The translations under genes and the position numbers were made by a program. DNA of 64,000 bases from an uncultured Prevotella sp. (lineage in GTDB: Bacteria; Bacteroidota; Bacteroidia; Bacteroidales; Bacteroidaceae). Under the pieces are notes generated by a model. The model was not told the DNA's origin. It ran no database searches and saw only the letters and a program-made list of their open reading frames with translations. This document shows, piece after piece, positions 34,841 to 43,408 of the stretch (the first letter of the stretch is position 1; every line of letters begins with the position of its first letter). The stretch spans positions 62,001 to 126,000 of the forward strand of contig URUK01000003.1 in NCBI GenBank assembly GCA_900551055.1, read 5' to 3'.

Positions 34841-35967
34841 TCAGAAAATATACTGCAAACGCGCCTGGGCAATGAACAAATCCTTGTCGTAAAAGCTGTT
34901 GCAGTGGCTGCCCGTCCACACGTAACTGCCGCTGAACTTAAGCCCGAGGTACTTGTTCAAGTACCAGTTTACGCCCAATGACAGGTCTTTCTCCTGTCCG
35001 CCGTATATGCCGCTGCCGTCATGGTTGAGGTCGGTATAGTTGAAGCGTGCGACCAACTCGACGGCTTTTGACGACGAGGGGCGTCCCGGAATGCCATACA
35101 TCGCGTCGTACTCGAAGCCTTCGCCCTTCACAAGCCAGCTGCCCTGCACGTAACCTCCGTGCGACTTGTAAGCCTTAAGGCCGCCGCTGCGGTTCATGCG
35201 GTCAAAAAATACTCGCCCTGCAACAGCATCTTGCGCGACGTATAGAGTGCTTCCACCAGCGCCTTCACTTCCGTGCCCATGCCGCTTACCTCCGCCGCGA
35301 GCAGCGGCTCGGGCAACATGTCGGTCACTCCGGCGCTTTCAATGCTGCCTACGGGCGCGTCTTTGTTCACGTCTTTTGTCCTGAACGAGAACGCCGCGCC
35401 CACATGCACAAGCCTGTTGCGGCTTTCGTCCATGCTGCGCCACACCGCGCGCGACGTCGACACGAGCGAGTTCTTTTTCTCTTCGCCCAGTTTGTTGATG
35501 TCGTTGTTGGTGTACAGGCCGGTGGCAAGATACCAGTGTGGTGTATAATAATGAAAGGTAACGCCGAGCTTGCGGCTGTTTGTGAAAGCCAGGCACGACG
35601 CGGCAGACTGGTTGAAGCGCATGTCGGCCGTACTGATGAGCATGTCCATGGAAAACGGCTCGTAGCCGTTGCCAACCGACAGCACACCGTTCTTGAAGTG
35701 GTAGTTCATCAGCAAATCCTTCACAGCCACCTTTCCGCCGCCCAATCCGATGTCGGCCTTCAGTTCATAACGGCCATACGTGGCCTTGAAACCCACGCGG
35801 AAATCCTCCAAACGGTAATATCCCTGCACGTCTTCCTTGCCGTAATCGGTGGCGGTAGCGTCCAAAAGGGCGCGCGAACGGAACTTCACCTTGAGCGTGT
35901 CGGCGGCCAACGCCCTTGCGCCTACGGCCAAAAGAGCGGCCATAACGATATATCTTAACCTGTGCAT
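34841..35967 (-). pseudogene. Porin (phosphate-selective O/P-like), frameshifted in a homopolymer
   Basis: The first part starts at 35967 (MHRLRYIVMAALLAVGARALA signal peptide; an upstream ATG at 35988 overlaps etfA). It runs as a porin barrel to QGEYFLTA and stops at 35194. The second part, in another frame, continues seamlessly: FFDRMNRSGGLKAYKSHGGYVQG..LQYIF, ending in the terminal Phe of barrels at 34841. The coding strand has T6 at 35209-35204; T7 would restore one frame of about 376 residues. It may be a slippage-prone on/off switch, a mutation or a sequencing error. It follows etfA by 4 bp, so it belongs to that operon. Confidence 0.8.
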
Positions 35968-35971
35968 GGCC

Positions 35972-37165
35972 TCAAAAGCTGATGTCATTCAACACCGGCA
36001 GCGCATCTTCAGCCGTTGCCACCCATCCGTAATCGGCCACGCTGAATATCGGCGCGTTGCGGTCGGGGTTTACAGCGATTATCTTCTTCGCGCCGGTTAT
36101 GGCCGCCGTGTGCTGTATCTGGCCGCTTATGCCGATGGCTATATAAAGGTCGGGCGAGATGGTCTGCCCCGTCTGTCCCACCTGCTGTGAAGCGTCAACA
36201 AGGCCGCACTCAACCGCCGCGCGCGAGCCTGCCACCGCCGCGCCTACCTTCTTAGCCCAACCGGTAATGGCATCAACCGCCGCGCGGCTTTTCACTCCGC
36301 GCCCAATGCCCACCACGATGCGGCTGTCGGCCAGCGTGTTGCCGCATACGGCCTTTACGGCTTCGCCCGTCAGGATTATGCGTGCATCGGGCTTGAAGGC
36401 CGAAAGGTCGTGCCTGACAATCTCTCCGCGACGACCAGCATCGCGCTCCGTGGCGTTCATCACTCCGGGACGCACCGAAGCCATCTGCGGACGATGGCCG
36501 GGCGTAACGATGGTTGCCATCAGGTTGCCGCCGAATGCCGGCCTTATTTGGCGCAGCAGGCCTGTTTCAGTGTCGATGTCAAGCTCTGTGCAGTCTGCCG
36601 TAAGCCCTGTGTGCAGCATTGAGGCGAGCCTGGCCGACAGGCCGCGGCCCTTCACCGTAGCTCCTACAAGCAGCATGTCGGGGCGCAGGCTGCGCACGAC
36701 GCCGGCCACGGCCTTGGCGTAATTCTCTTCGATATACGCCGAGAGGGCGTCGGCTTCAAGCAGATGTACGCGCTCCGCACCGTAAGCTATAAGCTCGTCG
36801 GCCAGCGCGGCCACGCCGTTTCCGGCCATAATGGCCTCGACCGTGCGGCCAGACTTGGCCGCAAGCTCCCTCGCCTTGCCCAGCAACTCCAACGTTACAG
36901 GGGCAATCCGGCCGTGTGCAGTCTCGGCGAGAACGAATATCCCGCCATCATCCGCCGCTGTTTCCGCCTTCGGTTCGTCGGCGATGCTCCACGCTCCTAC
37001 GGGACATTCGTTGACGCATGTGCCGCACAGGCGGCACGCATAAGGGTCAACCTCGGGCCAGTCGCCCATCTTTATTGCTCCGAACGTGCAGCCCCCGGCG
37101 CACACCCCACAGCCTGTACATAGGTCTTTGTCAAGCTGCAACGCAAAATCATATGCCTTGTCCAT
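35972..37165 (-). CDS. etfA: Electron transfer flavoprotein alpha subunit with N-terminal ferredoxin
   Basis: 397 residues. Residues 1-65 form a two-cluster ferredoxin domain (CTGCGVCAGGCTFGAI and CRLCGTCVNECPVGAW, eight Cys). Then comes the ETF alpha N-domain, and a C-terminal FAD-binding domain with GIGRGVKSRAAVDAITGWAKKVGAAVAGSRAAVE, GQTGQTISPDLYIAIGISGQIQHTAAI and AVNPDRNAPIF. It accepts electrons from a flavin dehydrogenase. The added iron-sulfur domain suggests onward transfer to an iron-sulfur protein or membrane complex. Its partner etfB lies 300 bp upstream, separated by an 81-bp array. Confidence 0.93.
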   Translation of the reverse strand: MDKAYDFALQLDKDLCTGCGVCAGGCTFGAIKMGDWPEVDPYACRLCGTCVNECPVGAWSIADEPKAETAADDGGIFVLAETAHGRIAPVTLELLGKARELAAKSGRTVEAIMAGNGVAALADELIAYGAERVHLLEADALSAYIEENYAKAVAGVVRSLRPDMLLVGATVKGRGLSARLASMLHTGLTADCTELDIDTETGLLRQIRPAFGGNLMATIVTPGHRPQMASVRPGVMNATERDAGRRGEIVRHDLSAFKPDARIILTGEAVKAVCGNTLADSRIVVGIGRGVKSRAAVDAITGWAKKVGAAVAGSRAAVECGLVDASQQVGQTGQTISPDLYIAIGISGQIQHTAAITGAKKIIAVNPDRNAPIFSVADYGWVATAEDALPVLNDISF

Positions 37166-37367
37166 ATCTGTTTTCTTGTTTTTTCAAATATAAATAATCA
37201 CTTTCCCATGTCCGCCCTGCCGCCTTTACTCGCTCATAAGCAGAACCGTCTGGTTTCCGTTCGACAAAAATCTACAACTTTTCAGTCCTATTTGGTTAAT
37301 GTTTATTACACAAACCGTCAGTAAGAACGCCGTCAGTAAGACTTTCACCTATGTTTGGTTACAATGT

Positions 37368-37448
37368 AAAAGGTGCTCTTTTGCATTGTAAAAGACGGTC
37401 TTTTGCAATGCGATTGATGGCCTTTTGCAATGCAAATTGCGGCCTTTT
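37368..37448 (+). repeat. 81-bp four-unit A/T-tract array, copy 9
   Basis: Units at 37368-37382, 37390-37404, 37412-37426 and 37434-37448. It lies between etfB and etfA. The remaining 200 bp of the gap show only short direct CGTCAGTAAG repeats at about 37316-37341. Confidence 0.9.
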
Positions 37449-37463
37449 ACCGTGCCGTTGGCA

Positions 37464-38231
37464 TCATTTTACGGCGCATGCGGTCACCGCACGGACGAAG
37501 TCCGCACCTGTGTCGACCCACCGTGTGTCTTTCCTGTTGCTGATTACAGCCGTTGACACAACCTTCGTAGGCGATGCCTTAAGCCCCACTTCGGTTGGCG
37601 ACAGGCCGAGGTCGGTCTCGTTCCAGCGCGTTATCTCCTGCCGCTGCGCGCGCCGCCATCCGTCAAGCGTTGGCGGACTGACACAGAACTCCTTGCTCGC
37701 CATGAGCGCACAGGGCAGCGAAAGGCGCAGCTGCTGCACGGTTTCGCCGCTGTCACGTGTCACGGTGACGGCCTCACTTCCTACGTTGTCAATGCTTACG
37801 ATGTGTGTAACCTGCGGAAGGTCGAGCTGTGCGGCTACCTCCGGGCCCACCTGCGCCGTGTCTCCGTCAACGGCCATACGGCCGAAGAACAGCATGCTGA
37901 AGCCTATCTTGCGCGCTGCGGCGGCCAACACGGTGCTCGTACATAGCGTGTCGCTGCCCGCAAAAGCCGGTGACGACAGCAGTACGGCGCGGTCTGCGCC
38001 CAGCTGCAACGCCTCACGCAACACTTCCTCAGCCTTGTCGGGTCCCATGCTCACGGCCACCACCTCGGCGCCGGTCGCCTGTTTCATGTCGAGTGCAGCC
38101 TGCAGGGCGCACAGGTCGTCAGGATTGGTGCGGCTCATGGCCGACGCCCGTTTCAAAGTCTTCGTCACCGGGTCGATGTCTACTTTCGTCGACTGCGGCA
38201 CTTGCTTGAGAAATACTATATATCGGTTCAT
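37464..38231 (-). CDS. etfB: Electron transfer flavoprotein beta subunit
   Basis: 255 residues. It has the ETF beta fold with the adenine-nucleotide-binding stretch (MSRTNPDDLCALQAALDMKQATGAEVVAVSMGP, GADRAVLLSSPAFAGSDTLCTSTVLAAA) and DTAQVGPEVAAQLDLPQV. It forms the heterodimer with etfA. The FAD amine dehydrogenase gene upstream is 150 bp away across a repeat-rich gap. Confidence 0.93.
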   Translation of the reverse strand: MNRYIVFLKQVPQSTKVDIDPVTKTLKRASAMSRTNPDDLCALQAALDMKQATGAEVVAVSMGPDKAEEVLREALQLGADRAVLLSSPAFAGSDTLCTSTVLAAAARKIGFSMLFFGRMAVDGDTAQVGPEVAAQLDLPQVTHIVSIDNVGSEAVTVTRDSGETVQQLRLSLPCALMASKEFCVSPPTLDGWRRAQRQEITRWNETDLGLSPTEVGLKASPTKVVSTAVISNRKDTRWVDTGADFVRAVTACAVK

Positions 38232-38380
38232 TTGTTTACGGTTTTACGGTTATGGGGTTGTGGGGTTTTACGGTTGTTTTCAAGCTACGGTGGTGGCGTA
38301 TGTTCTCACCGTCTCACCTTCACACCGTCTCACCTCCGTGTTTTTTACCTTTTTACTTTTTCACCTTTTTACCTTTAATC
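38232..38380. repeat. Word arrays GGTTTTACGGTTATGGGG and ACCGTCTCACC
   Basis: TACGGTTTTACGGTTATGGGGTT (38232-38276, as at 5152) is followed by CACCGTCTCACCTTCACACC and TTTTTACCTTTTTACTTTTTC words. No gene is visible. Confidence 0.7.
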
Positions 38381-38381
38381 A

Positions 38382-39614
38382 TCATCCCCCCTTCTTGTTC
38401 GAGCGTGCATCGGCGCAGCGTTTCTGAAACTCCGGGGCGAACGGGGCTACCTCTCCGAAGCGCATCGGGTCGAACAGCGCCGCGTCTACAAACGTCTCCT
38501 CACCCGTAATCAGCTCCGCCGCGAGGCGTCCCATGCCGCCTCCACAGGCCACTCCGCCGCCGCAGCAGCCCGTAACGGTGTACAGTCCGGCATACTGGGG
38601 CAGCGCTCCGATTACGAATTTGGCATCGGGCACGTAGCATGACGGGCCTGACATATAGTGCGCTATGGGCAGGGTGTCAATGTCTTTGAGGTACGCCTTG
38701 AGCAGCGGGGCACACTCGTCGAGTACCGTCCACTTGGCGGCCTTGTTGAAATCGAAGTCTTCCAGCTTGTCTGTCAGCGTCGAGGGGTCAAACGCCTGAC
38801 ACTGGCTCTCGCGCAGTCCGATTATCAGCGCACCCACGTCAGAGCGCGTAAAGGCGCGCGCATCGGGTATTACGGTGAAGGGATGGTTCACCGGGAAGCG
38901 TTCCGTATCGGTCGAAGTAATCCAGAAATGGCTTCTTACCGGCGTAAATGGAAGCCCTATGTGCAGCGGACGCATCAGCAGGTTGGCCCACGCTCCGGCG
39001 GCATTCACCACCACGGCTGCACCCACCTCCGTACCGTCTTGCAGTCTTACCCCCGTTATCTTGTTGCCATCGGCTGTGATGCAGGCCACCTTACAGTTGG
39101 GTTTCAGCGTCACCCCGAGCTGCGATGCGGCGCGGGCATAGCCCTGGCAGAGCGACGCCGAGTCGATGAAAGCGTCCGTGGGCATATATGAAGCCACGCC
39201 TACGGCCTCAGGTTCTATCCACGGCAGCAGTTCCTTCAGCCGCTTGTGGTCTATGCGTTCGTTCGGTATGCCGAAGCGTGTGGCCGCCGCCTCAAGCTCT
39301 TCAAGCCCTTTCAGCGACGCCTCTGACGATGCCGTGGTTATGCTTCCGCACATTTGCAGGCCGAGTTCCTCGCCCGTCAGCGCCTCTATTTCTTCTATGC
39401 AGTCATACGTTTCCTGCACTATCTCCATCAGTCCGGCCTTGGTTCTCGCCCTTGTCAGCAGACAGGCGGCGCGCGAAGAGGCTTGAGAGGCTATGTCGTT
39501 GCCGTCGAGCAGGAGTATGTTTCCTGCCTTGCGCTTGGCCAGCTGGTATGCCGTGGAGCAGCCGAGAAGGCCGCCGCCCACGACAACTATGTCATAATTA
39601 AGCTTTTCCATCAT
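38382..39614 (-). CDS. FAD-dependent amine dehydrogenase (DAO family)
   Basis: 410 residues from the ATG at 39614; an upstream frame extension overlaps the MFS gene. It has the N-terminal FAD motif (YDIVVVGGGLLGCSTAYQLAKR), VVNAAGAWANLL, PVRSHFWIT, and the C-terminal GLYTVTGCCGGGVACGGGMGRLAAELI. It resembles sarcosine, dimethylglycine or D-amino-acid dehydrogenases of the DAO superfamily; the substrate cannot be read. Next to an ETF, it probably passes electrons to ETF rather than oxygen. The double Cys next to the usual glycine motif (TGCCGGGVACGGG) is notable. It is 7 bp after the MFS gene. Confidence 0.88.
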   Translation of the reverse strand: MMEKLNYDIVVVGGGLLGCSTAYQLAKRKAGNILLLDGNDIASQASSRAACLLTRARTKAGLMEIVQETYDCIEEIEALTGEELGLQMCGSITTASSEASLKGLEELEAAATRFGIPNERIDHKRLKELLPWIEPEAVGVASYMPTDAFIDSASLCQGYARAASQLGVTLKPNCKVACITADGNKITGVRLQDGTEVGAAVVVNAAGAWANLLMRPLHIGLPFTPVRSHFWITSTDTERFPVNHPFTVIPDARAFTRSDVGALIIGLRESQCQAFDPSTLTDKLEDFDFNKAAKWTVLDECAPLLKAYLKDIDTLPIAHYMSGPSCYVPDAKFVIGALPQYAGLYTVTGCCGGGVACGGGMGRLAAELITGEETFVDAALFDPMRFGEVAPFAPEFQKRCADARSNKKGG

Positions 39615-39621
39615 TCTTTTA

Positions 39622-40944
39622 TCAGATTGTGTTGTATTGAAGCTCCATGTAAACGTTGGCGTCCTCCTGCTTCCTGCGGCCATGCCTGCCATGCATGTAA
39701 CGCTTGTAAATCAGCACAGCGGCCACAAGGAACAGCACTGTACACGTAGCCCCGACGAAGCATGCCATGTGGTTGAACAGCGCGAACCAGTCGGTCTCGA
39801 TGTTCAAAGACTCCTTGGTGAACAGCAATGTCACCGTACCGATATACCCGATGAAGTCAATCATCGCAATGAAGAAGCCCACATTGCCCTTTATCCGGAA
39901 GCAGGCTATGAAGCGGTCGAAGAAGATTGTCTGAAACGTAAGGTACGCAATGTACAGCGACAGGCTGATGATGAACAGCCATGTTACCGGCTGAAGGTCG
40001 AGCGTATTGTAGTTGAACGACACGTAAGTGAGCGTAAGGCAGCCTGCAAGCACCAGCGCCATGAGCCCCATTATGGCCTTGATATTACTGCGGAAGAAGA
40101 TGAACAAGGCGAAGATGCCGAGTATGACGAGCGTAACAATGGTGTCAACGCGTGCGAACATCCACGACGACTGGCCGCTCATGTCGAGTATGTTGACGAG
40201 GAAGTCCTCCTTTATGTCGCGCAGGACGAGCAGCATGAAGTTGCCCACAAAGAGCAAAGTGAGTATCGGGGCGTACTTGATGAACAGTGCCTTGCGCCCC
40301 TTTCCGTCAAGCGTTACACGCTCGTTGCGCAGCGCGATGTCCTCGGCTGTGGGCCGCGGCAGGCGTTTCAGCATGTAACCCATGAACACCAATACGGGCA
40401 AAGCGCACCCGCCGATGACAGCCGGCATCCAGAACTGGTCTATGTGGAGGTCGTTCATGGCGAAAAGGCCGAAGCTTTTGGCGAAGCCTGAGCTGAAAAC
40501 CATGCTCACTCCGAGCAGACTTGCAAGGATGTCGGTGACCTTGCGCCCCTCTATGAAGCTGAAGATGACGCCCCACATGCAGCCGAGCGACAGACCGTTG
40601 ACGAACATCGCAATGACATTGTACGGCATAGGGAGCAGTCCGAAGCCTATAAGCGCAGCCTCGGCCATCACCGCCGAAGCTACGAAAAAGCGGAAACGGT
40701 TTTCACGCTTCAGCTCGGAGATGAGCTTGATGCCGAAGAACTTTGAGATGACATACCCCAAAATCTGGATAGTCGTGACTGCTACCTTGTAGTCGGAACC
40801 GAGGAACGTAAGCCCCTCGAACGCCGCTGCGGTGTATGGTTTGCGCAAAGCGTAAACCAAAGAATAGGAAAGCAGCGCGGCGCCTCCTGCCCAAAGGATG
40901 AGCAGAAGGTCGGAAACGTGCTTGTTAGTGTTGTCTTGTTTCAT
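39622..40944 (-). CDS. MFS transporter (DUF5690-like)
   Basis: 440 residues with about 12 membrane helices (LLLILWAGGAALLSYSLVYALRKPYTAAAFEG first; TWLFIISLSLYIAYLTF and ATCTVLFLVAAVLIYKRYM late). The YALRKPYTAAAFEG start recalls the glycerol-phosphate-type MFS branch; the overall pattern fits DUF5690. First gene of the putative MFS - amine dehydrogenase - ETF operon, so it likely imports the substrate. A possible -7 box TAATTTTG lies at 40983-40976 on the minus strand. Confidence 0.85.
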   Translation of the reverse strand: MKQDNTNKHVSDLLLILWAGGAALLSYSLVYALRKPYTAAAFEGLTFLGSDYKVAVTTIQILGYVISKFFGIKLISELKRENRFRFFVASAVMAEAALIGFGLLPMPYNVIAMFVNGLSLGCMWGVIFSFIEGRKVTDILASLLGVSMVFSSGFAKSFGLFAMNDLHIDQFWMPAVIGGCALPVLVFMGYMLKRLPRPTAEDIALRNERVTLDGKGRKALFIKYAPILTLLFVGNFMLLVLRDIKEDFLVNILDMSGQSSWMFARVDTIVTLVILGIFALFIFFRSNIKAIMGLMALVLAGCLTLTYVSFNYNTLDLQPVTWLFIISLSLYIAYLTFQTIFFDRFIACFRIKGNVGFFIAMIDFIGYIGTVTLLFTKESLNIETDWFALFNHMACFVGATCTVLFLVAAVLIYKRYMHGRHGRRKQEDANVYMELQYNTI

Positions 40945-41130
40945 GACGATTGACAGTTTTTCGTGATTTCGGATGCAAAATTACCACCCGCAAAAGACCG
41001 CAAAAATGAATTTTCCATATAAATGGAGGCCGTGAAACAAGCAAAAAATTCATTAATGTTTATGTTGCATTGATGAAACAAGTATGCAACAACGACAGCG
41101 CGTTTGTAACACATTCTACGCGCAACAATA

Positions 41131-41162
41131 ACTGATGGCCGGCTTCACAGCCGGCCATCAGT
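41131..41162 (-). terminator. Strong hairpin after the flavodoxin operon
   Basis: ACTGATGGCCGGC, loop TTCACA, GCCGGCCATCAGT: 13 bp perfect stem. It lies downstream of the minus-strand DUF2023 gene; the T tract is weak (TTATTGTTG). Confidence 0.6.
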
Positions 41163-41268
41163 CAATAATACAAAAACATTATGAATTTTATTTAGCGAAC
41201 AAGATTTTCAGAAAAGTTTATCAATTGTCAGGCTGCCGGGTGCCATTCAAATGGCCGTCAGCCGCAAA

Positions 41269-41631
41269 TCACTGCGCCTGCCTGCAACTGCGGCACTTCC
41301 GCTCGCAGTATCTTTCGCACTGGGCGCATATGTCATACCCCAGCATCGCACCGAGAATAAAGTCTTCCTCGGGTGAAAGCAGGTTCAAAGGACGCGTCAC
41401 CATGAGCCTGATTGCATCAAGACACTCTTTCCGTCCGAAGAACAAGTTGACGCGGTCGTTGCCTACCGGCTGCACGATGTAGCCGATGTTCTGGCGTCGC
41501 AGGCGCGCAGTGGCAAGTTCTTCGTACTTCTTGTTGAAGGTGAACAGCACCATGCGGCGCACACCTTTCTTATATTCGTATATGTGGTTGGCGAGCACCT
41601 TCAGGTCGGGAGGGAGTATCTCGGTCTGCAT
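41269..41631 (-). CDS. DUF2023-family protein, flavodoxin partner
   Basis: 120 residues. The body (LPPDLKVLANHIYEYKKGVRRMVLFTFNKKYEELATARLRRQNIGYIVQPVGNDRVNLFFG) is the DUF2023 domain, which in Bacteroidota sits next to flavodoxin. The C-terminus carries a Cys cluster (CAQCERYCERKCRSC), possibly a metal or iron-sulfur site. It is 11 bp after fldA. Function unknown; a role with flavodoxin is inferred from context. Confidence 0.85.
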   Translation of the reverse strand: MQTEILPPDLKVLANHIYEYKKGVRRMVLFTFNKKYEELATARLRRQNIGYIVQPVGNDRVNLFFGRKECLDAIRLMVTRPLNLLSPEEDFILGAMLGYDICAQCERYCERKCRSCRQAQ

Positions 41632-41642
41632 AGGCTGTGGGG

Positions 41643-42146
41643 TTAGAGTGCGTCTTTTATCTGTTCAGTCCACGCGTCGATGCGTCCGTCGGTCTTGTCG
41701 TCCTCGTTAACGTCGTCAATGGCAAGCCCGACAAACTGTCCGCCGATTACGGCGGCAGAGTCGCCGAAGATATATCCGTCAGTAGAAACCTGCCCGACAA
41801 ACTTAGCTCCGCTGTCTTTCAATCCTTCATAAATCTCCGCCATGGCCGAGCAGAACGTGTCGCCGTAAGACTCGCAGTCGCCGCAGCCGAAGAGTGCGAC
41901 GGTCTTTCCTGAAAGCTCCGTACCCTTAAGCTTCTCCAATCCGTCGTACCAGTCGTCCTGAAGTTCGCCCGCTCCCCAGGTGGAAGTGCCGAGGATGAGG
42001 TTGGTATAACGGCCTACGGTGTCGGCGGTGATGTTTGCCACGTCGTACACATCGGCCTGGGCAACGCCCAGCCGGCCTGCGATTTTCTCGGCTATGGCCT
42101 GGCATGTGCCTGTTGAAGAGCCATAGATTATGCAAGTTTTTTCCAT
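41643..42146 (-). CDS. fldA: Flavodoxin
   Basis: 167 residues, long-chain type. The FMN phosphate loop is YGSSTGTCQAIAEKI; isoalloxazine loops are STWGAGELQDDWY and FGCGDCESYGDTFC. It is a low-potential one-electron carrier that can replace ferredoxin under iron limitation. First gene of a pair with DUF2023; a TATATTTG -7 box lies at 42193-42186 on the minus strand. Confidence 0.94.
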   Translation of the reverse strand: MEKTCIIYGSSTGTCQAIAEKIAGRLGVAQADVYDVANITADTVGRYTNLILGTSTWGAGELQDDWYDGLEKLKGTELSGKTVALFGCGDCESYGDTFCSAMAEIYEGLKDSGAKFVGQVSTDGYIFGDSAAVIGGQFVGLAIDDVNEDDKTDGRIDAWTEQIKDAL

Positions 42147-42185
42147 ATCTGCAGTGTTGTTTTTATTGTTTTACGTTTACGGTTG

Positions 42186-42216
42186 CAAATATACGGCTAA
42201 CGTCATTACCGCGCAA
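42186..42216 (-). promoter_or_regulatory. Probable promoter of fldA
   Basis: On the minus strand TTGC (42216-42213), 19 bp, TATATTTG (42193-42186). Confidence 0.5.
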
Positions 42217-42272
42217 TACCTAAAAATAGGGTTTCTGCGCATACCTAAAAATGGTTATGCGCAAACGGAAAA

Positions 42273-42300
42273 GGCCGCCCTGCATTGCTGCGGGGCGGCC
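42273..42300 (-). terminator. Terminator of the small secreted-protein gene
   Basis: GGCCGCCC (42273-42280) and GGGCGGCC (42293-42300) form the stem; on the minus strand it is followed by TTTTCC. Confidence 0.75.
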
Positions 42301-42319
42301 TTCGCTATAAGAGGTTGGT

Positions 42320-42682
42320 TTACTTCATCAAGCCACGGTTCACGAACGTTGCGTTGAGCAGACGGAGATACTTGCGGTACTGCATCTCGGTGAGCACCGA
42401 ACGCATGTACTTCAGGTCTTTCTCTACAGCCTTCTTCACCATTGCGTCACGCTCGTCGGCGTTTGCGCCTGCGGCGTTCATCATGTCGGCGCAGAATGAA
42501 GTGTGGATGTCCTGCACGGCTTCCGCCTGGTCGATTGACAGCTCGAGGCAGTCGGCAAGCTTGCCGTAGTCTACCGCCATGTTGTAGGCGCTGGTGCTTT
42601 CAGCGTTGTTCAACTTCTCGTTCTCTGCAAATGCCATAGTCATGCTGAGCACGGCTACGACGCTTAAAAACAATCTTTTCAT
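42320..42682 (-). CDS. Small exported helical protein, unknown function
   Basis: 120 residues. Signal peptide MKRLFLSVVAVLSMTMAFA, then an all-helical body (MAVDYGKLADCLELSIDQAEAVQDIHTSFCADMMNAAGA, DLKYMRSVLTEMQYRKYLRLLNATFVNRGL). Similar short proteins are common in Bacteroides and Prevotella but have no known role. It has its own TATCTTTG box (minus, 42792-42785) and terminator, so it is monocistronic. Confidence 0.75.
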   Translation of the reverse strand: MKRLFLSVVAVLSMTMAFAENEKLNNAESTSAYNMAVDYGKLADCLELSIDQAEAVQDIHTSFCADMMNAAGANADERDAMVKKAVEKDLKYMRSVLTEMQYRKYLRLLNATFVNRGLMK

Positions 42683-43059
42683 AATCCTTAAAATTTACTT
42701 TTACCTTTGGGCGCCGGCACTCTTCTCGCGAATCGCCTCTGCCCGTTATCCTAAAACTAAAACATCTTTTGTCTTTCGACGGTGCAAAGATACGGCCATT
42801 TTCGTTTACTTGATGCAAAAACATCACGTTGTTTGCGTTAACAGCTTACTTTTTTGACCTAAATCAAAGTTCAAGCTGTGATATTGCAAACATATTACAG
42901 CCGACAGCTGTTATTCTGTCACATTTTGAAACGGCTTTGACACATTGTCATACGGGCGTGACACACGCCATATATTAAGGTTATGTGGAGAACATACGGG
43001 CAGCTGTCACAGCGCGTCATGCAACCGGCTGATTATCAACACATTATCATCTGCCTTGC

Positions 43060-43140
43060 AAAAGGTGGCCTTTTAGCCGCTAAAAGACGGTCTTTTATAA
43101 CGTAAAAGGTGGCCTTTTACACGGCAAAAGGCCACCTTTT
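43060..43140 (+). repeat. 81-bp four-unit A/T-tract array, copy 10
   Basis: Units at 43060-43074, 43082-43096, 43104-43118 and 43126-43140. GGCTGATTATCAACACATTATC lies upstream at 43028-43049 (cited in parts: GGCTGATTATCAAC). Between divergent genes. Confidence 0.9.
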
Positions 43141-43206
43141 GGAAAAGCAACGGCAAAATAAAACGCCGCACATGGCCGCAAACCGGATTTTTATACATAT
43201 CTTCAA

Positions 43207-43382
43207 ATAAGACAAGCGGCGCCCCGGCAATGAAAAGAAAAGTTCGTTTCTCTCACTTTTCTTTTGCATTGCGCTCGGTTTGCATTATCTTTACATAAGA
43301 CAAGCGGCACCTCGGCAATGAAAAGAAAAGTTCGTTTCTCTCACTTTTCTTTTGCATTGCGCTCGGTTTGCATTATCTTTGC
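43207..43382 (+). repeat. Tandem 88-bp duplication carrying the slyD promoter
   Basis: Copy 1 43207-43294 and copy 2 43295-43382 are nearly identical (AAGACAAGCGGC..CCGGCAATGAAAAG..). Each carries one TTTG-N19-TATCTTT promoter. Copy 1 ends TATCTTTA and copy 2 TATCTTTG, so the distal copy lost the last -7 base. Confidence 0.92.
43351..43381 (+). promoter_or_regulatory. Promoter of the SlyD-type isomerase gene
   Basis: TTTG at 43351-43354, 19 bp, TATCTTTG at 43374-43381; leader about 22 nt. Confidence 0.8.
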
Positions 43383-43408
43383 ACATCATAACAAACATCT
43401 GAAAGAAA

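Noticed and set aside
39637..40491. Long open frame opposite the MFS transporter (284 codons)
   Set aside because: His/Glu-rich antisense frame typical of membrane genes read backwards.
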